Program-made: the position numbers and the translations under genes
Notes under the pieces: generated by a model
What the model was told of the DNA's origin: nothing
The model's input: only the letters and a program-made list of their open reading frames with translations
The model's database searches: none
Assembly: GCA_035934015.1 (NCBI GenBank)
Contig: DASYYH010000003.1
Coordinates: 310,001-374,000, forward strand
Direction: 5' to 3'
DNA: 64,000 nucleotides
Origin: Candidatus Acidiferrales bacterium
Lineage (GTDB): Bacteria; Acidobacteriota; Terriglobia; Acidiferrales; UBA7541
Part shown: piece by piece, positions 8,170 through 16,822 of the stretch
Position numbering within the stretch: the stretch's first letter is position 1
Layout: each line of letters opens with the position of its first letter

Positions 8170-9288
8170 CTATCGGCGCGAGAATGTTTTTCCAGTTGGC
8201 GCCTGAGATGTCGTCGTCACTCCACGATTGATTAAGTCCTGCAACTCGTCCGGATTCGATGAACGCAACAATGCCGTTTCCAGACTGATCGCTTTCTGGA
8301 AATAGGCATTCGCCAGCGATTGGTTGAATGTCTGCATACCTGTCTGTCCTGTTCCCGTTTGCATGGCCGAGTAAATTTGATGGATCTTGTCTTCGCGGAT
8401 GAGGTTCCGAATCGCAGCGGTCGGAATAAGGATTTCCATAACCATGGCGCGCCCCCGGCCGTCGGACCGCGGCAGGAGCGACTGGCATAGAATTCCTTCC
8501 AACACCATGGACAACTGTGCGCGAACTTGCGGCTGCTGGTGGGCCGGGAAGACATCCACGATACGATTGATCGTCGATACCGCCGAGTTGGTGTGCAGCG
8601 TGGCAAAGGTCAAGTGGCCAGTTTCCGCGATCCGCAGAGCCGATTCGATCGTCTCCAAGTCCCTCATTTCGCCGATCAGCACAACGTCCGGGTCTTCGCG
8701 GAGCGCTGCTCGCAACGAATTCGCGAAGGAATGCGTGTCTGAATGCACTTCGCGCTGATTGACCAGGCATTTCTTGTGATTGTGAAGAAACTCGATCGGG
8801 TCCTCGATCGTAATCATGTGCTCTTCGCGCTCATTATTAATTTTGTCGAGCATCGCGGCGAGCGTCGTTGACTTTCCCGACCCCGTTGGTCCAGTTACCA
8901 GAACCAGCCCGCGCGGCTTGTCGCAAAGGCTGCGCACGACGGCCGGGAGCCCCAATCCTTCAAAACTCTTGATTTCCCATGGAATCGTACGAAAGACGGC
9001 GGCGACAGCCCCGCGCTGGTGAAAGATGTTTCCGCGGAATCGCGCCAGGCTTTTCAAGCCGAATGAAAAGTCCAGCTCCAAATTCTCTTCCAGGCGATGC
9101 TTCTGCGCGTCCGTCAACACGCTGTAGGCCAGAGCCTTCGTATCCGCAGCTGTCAGCGGCGGCATGTCCAGCGGACGCAGATGTCCATTCACGCGCACTC
9201 TCGGCGGCGTATTAGTGGACAGATGCAGGTCGCTCCCGCCCATTTCAATCATCGTCTTCAACAATTCACTCAGCGAAATACTCGCCAT
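8170..9288 (-). CDS. pilT: PilT, pilus retraction ATPase
   Basis: Hexameric cytoplasmic ATPase that powers pilus retraction (twitching, DNA uptake). At 372 residues it has family length. N-terminal PAS-like part about 1-100; Walker A GPTGSGKST at 133-141; Asp box ITIEDP at 159-164; Walker B LIGEMRD at 204-210; His box TGHLTFATLHT at 223-233; and the PilT-specific C-terminal AIRNLIREDK motif that is needed for retraction. It lacks the Zn-binding tetracysteine and N-terminal domain of PilB, which supports PilT over an assembly ATPase. The gene lies 15 bases after pilB and 33 bases before pilC. Confidence 0.96.
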   Translation of the reverse strand: MASISLSELLKTMIEMGGSDLHLSTNTPPRVRVNGHLRPLDMPPLTAADTKALAYSVLTDAQKHRLEENLELDFSFGLKSLARFRGNIFHQRGAVAAVFRTIPWEIKSFEGLGLPAVVRSLCDKPRGLVLVTGPTGSGKSTTLAAMLDKINNEREEHMITIEDPIEFLHNHKKCLVNQREVHSDTHSFANSLRAALREDPDVVLIGEMRDLETIESALRIAETGHLTFATLHTNSAVSTINRIVDVFPAHQQPQVRAQLSMVLEGILCQSLLPRSDGRGRAMVMEILIPTAAIRNLIREDKIHQIYSAMQTGTGQTGMQTFNQSLANAYFQKAISLETALLRSSNPDELQDLINRGVTTTSQAPTGKTFSRR

Positions 9289-9303
9289 CTGAATTCCCTC
9301 CGC

Positions 9304-11019
9304 CTAGAGCACCGTCTCACGCACTACCTCTTCCAATGTCGTCATTCCCGCCGCAATCTTGAGCAGCCCGCTTCGCCTCAGCGTAATCATTCCTAGCTCC
9401 AGAGCCTTTTTCTTCAATTCCAAAGCCGACGCGCCCACCAAAATCAATTCCTTCAACTCGTCATTAATCTCCATGACTTCGTATAAACCGACGCGGCCCT
9501 TATAACCAGTGTTGTTGCACGTCCCACACCCACGCCCGTGGTAAACGGTTGTGACCTTCGACTCTTCCGGCGTGTACCCTGCATCCACCAGAGCTTGGGG
9601 TGTGATCGTCATCGGTTCTTTGCATTGCGAACACACGCGCCGCACAAGGCGCTGCGCGCAAATCAAGTTCACCGAAGTCGCTACAAGGAACGGCTCAATT
9701 CCCATGTTCATCAAGCGGCTGATGGTCGAAGGCGCGTCGTTGGTGTGCAGCGTCGAGAGCACCAAGTGGCCGGTCAGCGCGGCTTTCACCCCAATTTCCG
9801 CCGTCTCGAAGTCGCGGATCTCGCCGACGAGAATGATGTTGGGGTCTTGGCGCAGAAAAGCCCGCAGGGCCGACGCGAAGTTCAGCCCAATCTGGTCTTT
9901 CATCTGCACCTGGTTGATTCCGGGCAATTGAAACTCGACCGGGTCCTCCGCGGTCATGATGTTGGTGTCCATGGTGTTCAGCCGCGCCACAGAGGAATAC
10001 AACGTGTTCGTCTTGCCCGATCCGGTCGGGCCAGTCACGAGCACCATCCCGTACGGCCGCAGAATCGCTTTCGTGAACTTGTCCAGAGACTCTTGCTCGA
10101 ACCCCAGTTTGGTCATGTCCAGCCGCAGATTTTCCTTGTCCAGCAACCGGAGAACGATTTTCTCGCCGAAGAGCGTCGGAACCGTCGAAACACGGAAGTC
10201 CAGCTCCTTCTTTTTTCCATCCTTGGCGTACTTGATCATGATGCGGCCGTCTTGCGGCAGCCGCTTTTCGCTGATGTCCAGCTTCGACATAATCTTGATG
10301 CGGCTTGTGATCGCATCCTTCAGCTTCAACGGGGGCGCCATCACGTTCTGCAATACGCCGTCAATGCGGAACCGCACGCGATATTCCTTTTCATACGGTT
10401 CAACGTGAATATCGCTCGCGCCACGCTTCAGCGCGTCGGTCAAAACCAAGTTCACTAGCTTGATGATTGGAGCTTCTTCGGCGGCCTTTTCGAGCGAGGC
10501 CAGGTCCATATCGGCCTCTTCTTGCGAAAGTTCCAGCGCCGCCTCTTCCCCGGCAAGGTCTTTCATCACCTTGTCAAGTTCTTCGACGCTCTCCGCTGCT
10601 CCGTAAAATTTCCCGATCGCCTCCGAAATCGCTGTTTCCGAAGCGACGACAGGCTCCACGTTGAATCCCGTCATGAACTTGATATCGTCCATGGCGAAGA
10701 CGTTTGTGGGGTCCGTCATCGCGATCGTCAGCGTCGAGCCCACGCGCGACAGCGGCACGATCTGGTATCGCACTGCGGTTTCTTGCGGGATTAGCTTGAT
10801 GACCGTGGGGTCGACTTCATAGAACTTCAGGTTAATCGAAGGAACGCCATATTGCCGAGAGAGGACCGCCGTAATGTCTTCGTCGCTGACCAGCCCTAAC
10901 TTTACAAGACAGGTCCCCAGTCGTCCGCCTTCCCTTTTCTGGTAATCAAGTGCCTGCTTCAGCTGATCGGAGGAGATCAGGCTGTCGCGAACCAGTATTT
11001 CTCCCAAACGGGACGACAT
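9304..11019 (-). CDS. pilB: PilB, pilus assembly ATPase with MshEN-type N-terminus
   Basis: Hexameric ATPase that drives pilus extension. The 571-residue protein has an N-terminal MshEN/GspII_E domain, a GspE N2 region (about 185-300) and a RecA-like core with Walker A GPTGSGKT at 330-337, Asp box TAEDPVEF, Walker B ILVGEIRD at 396-403 and His box TGHLVLSTLHT. Four Cys at 463, 466, 498 and 501 form the expected zinc site. The first 60 residues carry two copies of the 24-residue RLGxxLVxxxL repeat (4-27 and 33-56), which in MshE-type domains binds cyclic di-GMP, so extension may respond to c-di-GMP; that is inference. First gene of the minus-strand pil cluster. Confidence 0.95.
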   Translation of the reverse strand: MSSRLGEILVRDSLISSDQLKQALDYQKREGGRLGTCLVKLGLVSDEDITAVLSRQYGVPSINLKFYEVDPTVIKLIPQETAVRYQIVPLSRVGSTLTIAMTDPTNVFAMDDIKFMTGFNVEPVVASETAISEAIGKFYGAAESVEELDKVMKDLAGEEAALELSQEEADMDLASLEKAAEEAPIIKLVNLVLTDALKRGASDIHVEPYEKEYRVRFRIDGVLQNVMAPPLKLKDAITSRIKIMSKLDISEKRLPQDGRIMIKYAKDGKKKELDFRVSTVPTLFGEKIVLRLLDKENLRLDMTKLGFEQESLDKFTKAILRPYGMVLVTGPTGSGKTNTLYSSVARLNTMDTNIMTAEDPVEFQLPGINQVQMKDQIGLNFASALRAFLRQDPNIILVGEIRDFETAEIGVKAALTGHLVLSTLHTNDAPSTISRLMNMGIEPFLVATSVNLICAQRLVRRVCSQCKEPMTITPQALVDAGYTPEESKVTTVYHGRGCGTCNNTGYKGRVGLYEVMEINDELKELILVGASALELKKKALELGMITLRRSGLLKIAAGMTTLEEVVRETVL

Positions 11020-11113
11020 TCACAGCACTCCTGTGCGCGAACTTGTCGCGGAAGTCCAAAGGTTAACATGCACAGAAGTGGGAATCTGGATTCCCGTTCG
11101 GAGTCGTTCTGTA

Positions 11114-11145
11114 ACAGGAACCTGTACACTGGTACAGGGTGTGCC
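11114..11145 (+). promoter_or_regulatory. Palindrome (CTGT-N8-ACAG) overlapping a -24/-12-like element
   Basis: CCTGTAC ACTG GTACAGG (11121-11138) is a perfect 7+7 inverted repeat, and an extra half-site ACAGG lies at 11114-11118. The core fits the proteobacterial LexA pattern CTGT-N8-ACAG and stands 63 bases before a DNA-repair gene. Overlapping it, TGGTACAGGGTGTGCC (11130-11145) keeps GG and GC at sigma-54 spacing. Either or both readings may be real; the genes that follow include sigma-54 regulators. Confidence 0.45.
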
Positions 11146-11201
11146 ACTCTGCTTGCGCGCTTTCTTGACTTGCCATTTTTTGCTCGTTATCGTGTCAGAA
11201 G

Positions 11202-11930
11202 ATGTCGCAACAGCCGATTATCCACGAGCTGGTAGCCAAGGACGGAACTTTGGAGCGCCCTGAAACATTCCCCACACGCGCCAAATCCTTGCGTCAATAC
11301 TACGACGCGCTCTTCCGCCGGCTCGGGCCGCAGTCGTGGTGGCCCGCGAAAACCCCCTTCGAGGTAATTGTCGGTGCCATACTCACACAGAACACGTCAT
11401 GGAGTAACGTTGAACGTGCCATAGCAAATCTACGCCGCGAGCGCCTTCTCACTCCACGCTCGCTCGAACGTGTTCCATTGCTGCGCTTGGCCATTTTGAT
11501 TCGGCCGTCGGGCTATTTCCGGCAGAAAGCACGAAAACTCAAGGCGTTTGTCCGTTTTCTTCGCAAAGATTATTCCGGTTCGCTCGCACGCATGTTTCAA
11601 ACTCCGACACTCGAATTGCGCGAAAAGCTTCTCGTCGTTCACGGCATTGGCCCGGAGACCGCCGATTCAATCCTTCTTTATGCAGGCCAAAAACATGTCT
11701 TTGTTGTCGATGCTTACACCAAAAGGATTCTTTCGCGCCACGGCTGGGTCCCTGAGGATGCAACCTATGAGGAAATGCGCGGTCTCATCGAGTCTGAGTT
11801 TCCGCGCCACGTCTCGCGATACAATGAGTTTCATGCGCTTCTCGTCAGCGTGGGCAAGAACTGGTGCCGTCCGCGCGAGCCGCGCTGTTTCGAATGTCCC
11901 TTGCAGCCTTTTCTTGAGCCTGTGAAATGA
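11202..11930 (+). CDS. HhH-GPD DNA glycosylase (endonuclease III relative)
   Basis: Base-excision repair glycosylase of the endonuclease III superfamily. Seen in the 242 residues: a helix-hairpin-helix at about 143-160 (VVHGIGPETADSI), the catalytic Asp170 in FVVDAYTKRIL, and a C-terminal partial iron-sulfur loop with Cys222, Cys229 and Cys232 (C-x6-C-x2-C). Two features differ from true Nth. The lyase Lys of the hairpin is replaced by Glu (PETAD), as in monofunctional glycosylases, and the fourth cluster Cys is absent. It may therefore be a 3-methyladenine/MagIII-like glycosylase rather than a bifunctional Nth. Its stop overlaps the ntrY start (ATGA), and a palindromic element lies upstream. 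The ATG at 11202 has only a weak ribosome binding site. Confidence 0.82.
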   Translation: MSQQPIIHELVAKDGTLERPETFPTRAKSLRQYYDALFRRLGPQSWWPAKTPFEVIVGAILTQNTSWSNVERAIANLRRERLLTPRSLERVPLLRLAILIRPSGYFRQKARKLKAFVRFLRKDYSGSLARMFQTPTLELREKLLVVHGIGPETADSILLYAGQKHVFVVDAYTKRILSRHGWVPEDATYEEMRGLIESEFPRHVSRYNEFHALLVSVGKNWCRPREPRCFECPLQPFLEPVK

Positions 11931-14110
11931 ACAAAACGAACTGGACTCGTCGCTTATGGCTCGCATTAGGGGGTTTGTGCGTCTCTCTCCTTGCTGCCGC
12001 TATTTTCACGCTTGGGTCGCTCAATGCGCCTGTTCGCCCTGATAATGTGCATGATTTTATCGTCCTGTTTTCCCTGTCCGCTTTCGCCTTCGAAGCGTTC
12101 CTTGTATTCAGCCTGATCCTCGGGCGGAATATTGTTCGGCACTTGGCGGAGCATCGCGTCGGCCTCCTCGGCTCCCGTTTTAAGACCAAAATGGTCTTGG
12201 GAGCGATGGGCGTATCGCTTCTTCCCGTTGTCTTTCTTTTCTTTTTCAGTTATGCGCTCATGAACCGAACGATGGCGATTTGGTTTCCCAAGCCTCTCGA
12301 AACCGCCAACGAACAAAGCCGTGCTCTCATCAACGAAATGAGCAGCAAGGAGCGAGACAAACTAAACAGCCTCGCGCAGGACGTCGCCGCGTGGCTTTCC
12401 ACCCCTCGTCGCAAACACGACTTGCGCCATTATGCGATCCGCCCTGACTCCGAATTCGATGTTGTGTGGACCTCAAACGCCGCTGGAGCAAAAATCGAGA
12501 GCGTCCCCGCATTCCCGAGCACAGACCAATTCAATCGGGAAATGACGTTCCCAAGCGGGGCGCAAATCTGGCAAATTGGGCGCAAGCTGTATCTTACGGG
12601 GCGCGCTCCTTACCGTGGTGGAGATGTGATGATTGGGCGCAGTTTGCCTGACGATTTCCGCGAAAGACTGAACGACATTGAAAGCGACGACCTGACGTAT
12701 CACGCTCAATATCAGCACCTTCGCCTTTTCAAGAACGAAATCGTTCTTGGCCTGCTTCTGATCACTTTGCTTCTCCTCTTCGCAACCATGTGGGTCGCTC
12801 TCTTTCTCTCCAAGCGCGTGACAGTGCCGATTCAAGCTCTCGCGAAGGCCACCGGCCAAGTCGCGCACGGCAATTTGGATTACCGCATCACAATCCGCGC
12901 ACACGATGAACTGGGCGTCCTCGTCAATTCCTTCAATGAAATGGCCGCGCAGCTGGGACAGTCGCGCCAGCAAATTGACGAATTTACCCGCAATCTACAG
13001 CAGGCTCTCGAAGAAATCGAACATCGCCGCAAGCTGATGGAGACGATCCTGGAGAACATTCCCACCGGGGTCATTTCGCTCGATGCCAATGGAGCGGTCA
13101 ACCGCATCAACTCCGCAGCAGCCAAGATTTTTGGCAAAGAAACGGCGGTGGCAAAGTCGCTTTCCGAACTGGCCGGCGAAGAGGTCTCTCGCCGCATTCT
13201 TCATCTGATGCGCCGCTCTCTGCGCATGGGCGTGGCGTCAGATGAACTCGAAATTGCAGCCCCTGGACGTTTCCACCATGTCGCCGTTACGGTGAGCCCG
13301 CTTGGCTCTGGTTCGGCTAATCCCGGTTTTGTCGTTGTGATTGATGATGTGACCGAACTTCTCCGGGCGCAGAAAACCGCCGCATGGCAAGAAGTCGCTC
13401 AGCGGATCGCGCACGAAATCAAGAATCCCTTAACGCCGATCCAACTGTCAGCCCAGCGCCTTCTACGGCATCTCGAACGGTCTTCTCCGGCGCGTCGCCG
13501 CGAAGACCGTTCCGAGTGGCCATCCTTGGTCTCCGAATGCGCGCACCTCATTCAGCGCGAGGTGCACACGCTGGAATCTCTGGTGAATGAATTCTCTCAG
13601 TTTGCGCGATTTCCTGCCGCTCGACTCGCGCCAGCCGACGTCAATTCCATTGCCTCCGACGCGCTCGATGTTTTCGAGGGCCGCCTCGAAGGCGTCGCGA
13701 TCCACCGCGAACTTTCATGCGTTTTACCCGCCGTCAAAGCCGATTCCGAACTCCTCCGCCGCGTGATTGTCAATCTTATCGACAACGCTGCCGAGGCCCT
13801 TGAAGGCGCCACCCTTCGCAGCATCACCGTCACAACGCGCGTAGCGGGACAAGGCGACGCAATCGAAATTGAGGTCTGTGATACCGGCCATGGCATATCG
13901 CCCGAAGACAAGGACAAACTCTTCCTCCCGCATTTTTCGACGAAAGACCGCGGCACCGGCCTCGGCCTCGCCATCGCCAGTCGCATCATAAGCGAGCATC
14001 ACGGCACGCTGCGCGTCGAAGATAACGTTCCCTCTGGCACTCGCTTCATCATCCGTTTGTCTGCTGTGGAAGTTGCAGCGCCGCAACCAAGCGCGAGCAC
14101 ACCATCATGA
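11927..14110 (+). CDS. ntrY: NtrY-like sensor histidine kinase
   Basis: Inner-membrane sensor kinase of the NtrY/NtrX system, which in proteobacteria responds to nitrogen, redox or envelope cues. Three hydrophobic helices lie in residues 5-111, followed by a periplasmic stretch of about 155 residues and a fourth helix at about 270-295. Then come HAMP (about 296-350), PAS (about 370-480), the H-box with His496 in the NtrY signature RIAHEIKNPLTPIQLSAQRL, and HATPase with DTGHGI and GTGLGLAIA. At 727 residues it has family length. It overlaps the upstream glycosylase gene by 4 bases and the downstream small membrane protein by 4 bases, so all are translationally coupled. Confidence 0.92.
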   Translation: MNKTNWTRRLWLALGGLCVSLLAAAIFTLGSLNAPVRPDNVHDFIVLFSLSAFAFEAFLVFSLILGRNIVRHLAEHRVGLLGSRFKTKMVLGAMGVSLLPVVFLFFFSYALMNRTMAIWFPKPLETANEQSRALINEMSSKERDKLNSLAQDVAAWLSTPRRKHDLRHYAIRPDSEFDVVWTSNAAGAKIESVPAFPSTDQFNREMTFPSGAQIWQIGRKLYLTGRAPYRGGDVMIGRSLPDDFRERLNDIESDDLTYHAQYQHLRLFKNEIVLGLLLITLLLLFATMWVALFLSKRVTVPIQALAKATGQVAHGNLDYRITIRAHDELGVLVNSFNEMAAQLGQSRQQIDEFTRNLQQALEEIEHRRKLMETILENIPTGVISLDANGAVNRINSAAAKIFGKETAVAKSLSELAGEEVSRRILHLMRRSLRMGVASDELEIAAPGRFHHVAVTVSPLGSGSANPGFVVVIDDVTELLRAQKTAAWQEVAQRIAHEIKNPLTPIQLSAQRLLRHLERSSPARRREDRSEWPSLVSECAHLIQREVHTLESLVNEFSQFARFPAARLAPADVNSIASDALDVFEGRLEGVAIHRELSCVLPAVKADSELLRRVIVNLIDNAAEALEGATLRSITVTTRVAGQGDAIEIEVCDTGHGISPEDKDKLFLPHFSTKDRGTGLGLAIASRIISEHHGTLRVEDNVPSGTRFIIRLSAVEVAAPQPSASTPS

Positions 14111-14400
14111 AGACGTCCACGGCATCCGTCGACAAGAAGCTTGAAGAATTAGCAGACGCAATACCACCCCGGGTTCTGAAGTATTTCTATCTGCTTTCTT
14201 TCGTTGCGGGCGCCATTTGCTCCCTTCTGTGGACTGCAGGCCTCATCCTCATCGTCGCCACTCACCGTTCGTGGGTGACTCTCTTTCGAGGATCGGAATC
14301 ATTGTTCGCACTTGCCTTCTTTATTTGGGCGACACGAGAAATGTTTCGAGCTTTTAGGGATGTCACCAGCACTGGCGATCGAGGCCAAGAGCCAAGGTAA
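14107..14400 (+). CDS. Small two-helix membrane protein between ntrY and ntrX
   Basis: A 97-residue protein I do not recognise. An N-terminal charged part (about 1-25) is followed by two hydrophobic segments, about 27-52 and 62-80, and a basic, polar tail. Its ATG overlaps the ntrY stop (ATGA), and ntrX begins 12 bases after its stop, so it is made together with this kinase-regulator pair. Position and topology suggest an accessory or modulator of NtrY in the membrane, but nothing in the sequence proves it. The tight coupling on both sides makes a spurious reading frame unlikely. Confidence 0.72.
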   Translation: MKTSTASVDKKLEELADAIPPRVLKYFYLLSFVAGAICSLLWTAGLILIVATHRSWVTLFRGSESLFALAFFIWATREMFRAFRDVTSTGDRGQEPR

Positions 14401-14412
14401 ACTGATCCTCCT

Positions 14413-15771
14413 ATGCCTGCCTCCATCCTCATCGTCGACGACGAGACTGGCATTCGCCAGTCGCTCTCGGCGCTTCTCCGCGACGAAGGCTATGAAGTTC
14501 AAGCCGTCTCTTCCGGCGAGGAATGCCTCGACGCAGTTAAGCATCGTCCATTTGATCTCATTCTTCTCGACGTTTGGCTCCCGGGCATGGACGGCCTCAA
14601 AACGCTCGAGCTCCTCAACGAACGCGATGGCAACATGCCCATGGTTCTGATGATCTCCGGCCATGCAAAAATTGAAATCGCCGTTCGCGCTACAAAACTC
14701 GGCGCCTTCGATTTCATTGAAAAACCTCTTTCGCTGGAAAAAACGGTTCTCGCGATCAAGAACGCGCTCGATTATCTGCGCCTAGAAAAAGAGAATCGCC
14801 GCCTTCGCGCGGAACTCGAGCAGCGTTATCAAATCCTCGGCGACAGCGTCCCCATGAAAGCCTTGCGCCAGCAAATCGCACTCACCGCCCCCACGACTGG
14901 CCGCGTCCTCATCTACGGCGAAAGTGGAACGGGCAAGGAACTCGTCGCGCGGGCCCTTCACGCACAGAGTTCGCGCTCCAACGCGCCATTTGTGGAAGTG
15001 AATTGCGCGGCCATCCCCGAAGAATTGATCGAATCCGAACTTTTCGGCCATCGCAAAGGCAGCTTCACTGGCGCAAGCGAAGACAAGGTTGGCAAGTTTC
15101 AGAAGGCTGCCGCTGGAACGTTATTTCTGGATGAAGTCGGCGACATGAGTCTCAAGACCCAATCCAAAGTCCTTCGCGCTCTCGAAGAGCACCGCGTCGA
15201 GCCCATCGGCTCAAATGAAATGGTTGCGGTGGACGTTCGCGTGATCGCCGCCACAAACAAAAAACTCGAAAATGAAATCGCACACAACGCTTTCCGCGAG
15301 GATCTTTTTTATCGTCTGAACGTCATCCCGTTCACCGTCCCGCCTCTGCGCGATCGCGTGGAAGACGTCCCCACGCTTGCCCGTCATTTCCTCGCCGAGT
15401 TCAATGGCGCTTACGGCCGCAAGCCCAAGGAGCTTACTTCCGCCGCCATGGAAATCCTCATGCGTTATCCCTGGCCCGGCAACGTTCGCGAACTGAAGAA
15501 TCTCATCGAGCGTCTTGTCATCATGTGCCCCAGCCAGCACATTGAGCCTCATCATCTTCCGCCCGAGGTATTCCGTGGCGCTGCGCGCAGCCTTCAAAAT
15601 CCTTATGCCACGTTGCAGGAGGCGCGAGCGGCTTACGAGCGCGAATTCATCCTGCACAAACTGGAAGAAAATCAATGGAACATGACGAAGGCAGCCGCTG
15701 CGATTGGCCTCGAGCGCACCCACCTCTACCGCAAGATGAAATCTCTTGGAATTGCTCCTTCCAGAGCGTAA
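14413..15771 (+). CDS. ntrX: NtrX-like sigma-54-dependent response regulator
   Basis: Response regulator partner of NtrY. Receiver at about 1-120 with Asp53 in LILLDVWLPGMDG and Lys in FDFIEKPLS, AAA+ domain (about 140-370) with Walker A GESGTGKE, sigma-54 loop GSFTGA and Walker B LFLDEVGD, and a C-terminal Fis-type helix-turn-helix (MTKAAAAIGLERTHLYRKM). The DNA-binding helix with HLYRKMKSLGI is characteristic of NtrX. Its intact sigma-54 loop implies activation of -24/-12 promoters. Last gene of the operon begun by the glycosylase; it converges on era with a 23-base gap. Confidence 0.92.
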   Translation: MPASILIVDDETGIRQSLSALLRDEGYEVQAVSSGEECLDAVKHRPFDLILLDVWLPGMDGLKTLELLNERDGNMPMVLMISGHAKIEIAVRATKLGAFDFIEKPLSLEKTVLAIKNALDYLRLEKENRRLRAELEQRYQILGDSVPMKALRQQIALTAPTTGRVLIYGESGTGKELVARALHAQSSRSNAPFVEVNCAAIPEELIESELFGHRKGSFTGASEDKVGKFQKAAAGTLFLDEVGDMSLKTQSKVLRALEEHRVEPIGSNEMVAVDVRVIAATNKKLENEIAHNAFREDLFYRLNVIPFTVPPLRDRVEDVPTLARHFLAEFNGAYGRKPKELTSAAMEILMRYPWPGNVRELKNLIERLVIMCPSQHIEPHHLPPEVFRGAARSLQNPYATLQEARAAYEREFILHKLEENQWNMTKAAAAIGLERTHLYRKMKSLGIAPSRA

Positions 15772-15794
15772 TTGCAATGTGAAAAGTCAAACGG

Positions 15795-16712
15795 CTATTC
15801 GTCGCCTTCTTCGCTCATCTGCTCGAGTTGGTGATGCCAGTCGAGTTGCTTCACCACTCCACGGTCTCCTCGCCAGTTTGCATGCACTGCGGCGTTCAAC
15901 TCCAGATAAATCTTCACTCCGAGCAGCTCTTCCAGCTCTTTCCTGGCTGCTGTTCCGATTTCTTTAATCATCGTGCCCCCGCGCCCAATCACAATTCCCT
16001 TCTGTCCTTCGCGCTCGACGTAAATCGTCGCGCGAATCTTCACGAATTTCTCGCTCTCCTCCCACTCGTCCACGAGCACGGCCACAGCGTGCGGCACTTC
16101 TTGCCGAGTCAGCGCCATCGTTTTTTCGCGGATAATCTCTGCAGCCAGAAATCGCTCAGGCTGGTCCGTATGCAGATCCGTCGCGAAGTAAGGCGGATGG
16201 ACGGGTAATCGCGCAATCCAGTTTTCGACCAGCGCCAGCGTTCCTTCGCCCGTCCGCGCGGAAATGGGAAAGATCTCCTCGAAATCGTGTTCGCGCCGCC
16301 AGCGATCAATCAACGGCAGGAGCCGCTCCTTGCGAACGCGATCGATTTTGTTCAGCAGCAAGTGCGCAGGCCCGGAAAATCGCTTCATGTGCTCCAGCGA
16401 GTAGCGGTCTGCTGCTTGAAAATCCTCCGTCGCATCCACAACCAGCGAGACAATATCCGGAGCGTCCAGCGCCGCAGCAACTTCTTGCATCATCTGCCGG
16501 CCGAGCGCATTCGTGCCGCGATGAATCCCCGGCGTGTCAATCAGGACGGCCTGCCCGTTTTCGCGATTCAGAATTCCTTGAATGCGATTTCGCGTCGTCT
16601 GCGGCTGCGGCGAGACAATGGCCACCTTCTGCCCTACAAGGGTATTCACAAGCGTGGACTTCCCCGCGTTCGCCCTTCCGATAATGGCAATGAAACCAGA
16701 GTGAAATTCCAT
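15795..16712 (-). CDS. era: Era, ribosome-assembly GTPase
   Basis: Essential GTPase that binds the 3' end of 16S rRNA in 30S maturation. G1 GRANAGKST at about 12-20 (Ala replaces the usual Pro/Asn position), switch region, G3 DTPGIHRG, G4 NKID, and a C-terminal KH domain with VIGRGGTMIKEIG. Length of 305 residues matches Era. It overlaps no neighbour and is transcribed toward ntrX. No ybeY, rnc or recO is next to it, unlike the arrangement in some bacteria. Identification is secure from the combination of the GTPase and KH motifs. Confidence 0.97.
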   Translation of the reverse strand: MEFHSGFIAIIGRANAGKSTLVNTLVGQKVAIVSPQPQTTRNRIQGILNRENGQAVLIDTPGIHRGTNALGRQMMQEVAAALDAPDIVSLVVDATEDFQAADRYSLEHMKRFSGPAHLLLNKIDRVRKERLLPLIDRWRREHDFEEIFPISARTGEGTLALVENWIARLPVHPPYFATDLHTDQPERFLAAEIIREKTMALTRQEVPHAVAVLVDEWEESEKFVKIRATIYVEREGQKGIVIGRGGTMIKEIGTAARKELEELLGVKIYLELNAAVHANWRGDRGVVKQLDWHHQLEQMSEEGDE

Positions 16713-16822
16713 GAGGAAGGGATACTAGCCTTCTGAGCGGGACTCATGCACGGGATATTTTCCGCAAATCGCCGGAATCTCTATCTTCTGCTGCCACGAA
16801 CGAGGGAATTTTCTCTTGGTGG

